A stretch of DNA of 8,400 nt, from NCBI GenBank assembly GCA_964415045.1, contig CAYPZL010000221.1, positions 1 through 8,400 on the forward strand, in the 5' to 3' direction. This document shows, piece by piece, positions 8,256 to 8,400 of the stretch; the first letter of the stretch is position 1; every line of letters starts with the position of its first letter. Source of the stretch: CAYPZL01 sp964415045 (GTDB lineage: Bacteria; Planctomycetota; Phycisphaerae; Sedimentisphaerales; Anaerobacaceae). Under the pieces are notes generated by a model. That model searched no databases, was not told where the DNA came from, and worked only from the letters and a program-made list of their open reading frames with translations. The position numbers and the translations under genes are program-made.

Positions 8256-8400
8256 TGGCGTTTCCTTACGGTGGCAAGAACATGGTTCTCCTGCACGTCG
8301 AACGCCACCTCCGGATTCCCGTTGTCATGGAGTGATTTACGAGAAATCTGAACATAAATCTGTAATCCACCGGCTATGCCGGTGAGAATTGAAAAGGCTC
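8252..8400 (-). CDS. C-terminal end of an unidentified protein, coupled to parA (partial)
   Basis: The minus-strand frame is open from the window edge to a TGA at 8252-8254, giving the last 48 or more residues, ending NGNPEVAFDVQENHVLATV followed by RKRQ. The TGA overlaps the parA ATG as ATGA, a typical sign of translational coupling in an operon, and the composition (hydrophobic-polar alternation, coding-like third positions) looks like a real protein end. I cannot name the family. The pattern of a G-x-P-x-x-x-F-D/E segment followed by a hydrophobic strand and basic end is reminiscent of the tails of some HATPase-containing (AlbA_2/HATPase_c_4-type) proteins, but that is a weak resemblance. 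The start and most of the gene lie beyond the window. Confidence 0.6.
   Translation of the reverse strand, partial: AFSILTGIAGGLQIYVQISRKSLHDNGNPEVAFDVQENHVLATVRKRQ

Noticed and set aside
8259..8285. Five-codon mini-ORF with AGGAG just before parA, considered as a leader peptide
   Set aside because: The same bases are read in another frame as the end of a longer gene whose stop overlaps the parA start, a simpler explanation.
8344..8362. Two AAATCTG copies 12 nt apart, considered as iterons or a ParA operator
   Set aside because: They fall in the coding frame upstream of parA, and two 7-mers are too few to argue for iterons.
8368..8384. Palindrome CACCGGC-TAT-GCCGGTG, considered as an IS200/IS605 or REP-type hairpin
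   Set aside because: It lies inside the open frame of the gene upstream of parA and encodes Thr-Gly-Ile-Ala-Gly; no second copy or transposase is visible.

Overview
The window is GC-rich bacterial chromosome-type DNA. It carries three blocks: an arginine-biosynthesis block on the minus strand, an oxidative-stress block on the plus strand, and a ParA-type ATPase block on the minus strand at the right edge. A GC-rich bacterium of the Planctomycetes, Acidobacteria or Deltaproteobacteria type would fit the general look of the proteins, but no marker gene fixes the taxonomy and this is only an impression.

Left block (about 1-3960, read right to left): dcd (dCTP deaminase), argB (N-acetylglutamate kinase), argD (acetylornithine aminotransferase) and argF (ornithine carbamoyltransferase). 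ArgB, ArgD and ArgF are steps 2, 4 and 6 of arginine synthesis. The genes for steps 1, 3, 5, 7 and 8 are not in the window. argD and argF are 3 nt apart and surely co-transcribed. argB and argD are each preceded by about 90 nt of non-coding DNA, and argB has a candidate promoter of its own. Two strong hairpins follow argF.

Middle block (about 3960-7260, left to right): a roughly 330-nt divergent intergenic region, then a Fur/PerR-family regulator gene broken by two in-frame stop codons, then an intact katG (catalase-peroxidase). The PerR relic still encodes all the metal-site residues of a peroxide sensor, and a Fur/PerR-box-like palindrome survives just upstream. This looks like a classic perR-katG pair whose repressor has recently been lost. 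A GC-rich hairpin between convergent katG and the ParA gene is a likely shared terminator.

Right block (7259-8400, minus): a ParA/Soj-like ATPase whose frame is broken by one extra G in a 9-G run exactly at the Walker A motif, preceded by the last 48 codons of a further gene. That gene's TGA overlaps the ParA ATG (ATGA), so the two are translationally coupled. The upstream gene is cut by the window edge and not identified. It is the most promising place to look for an undescribed system.
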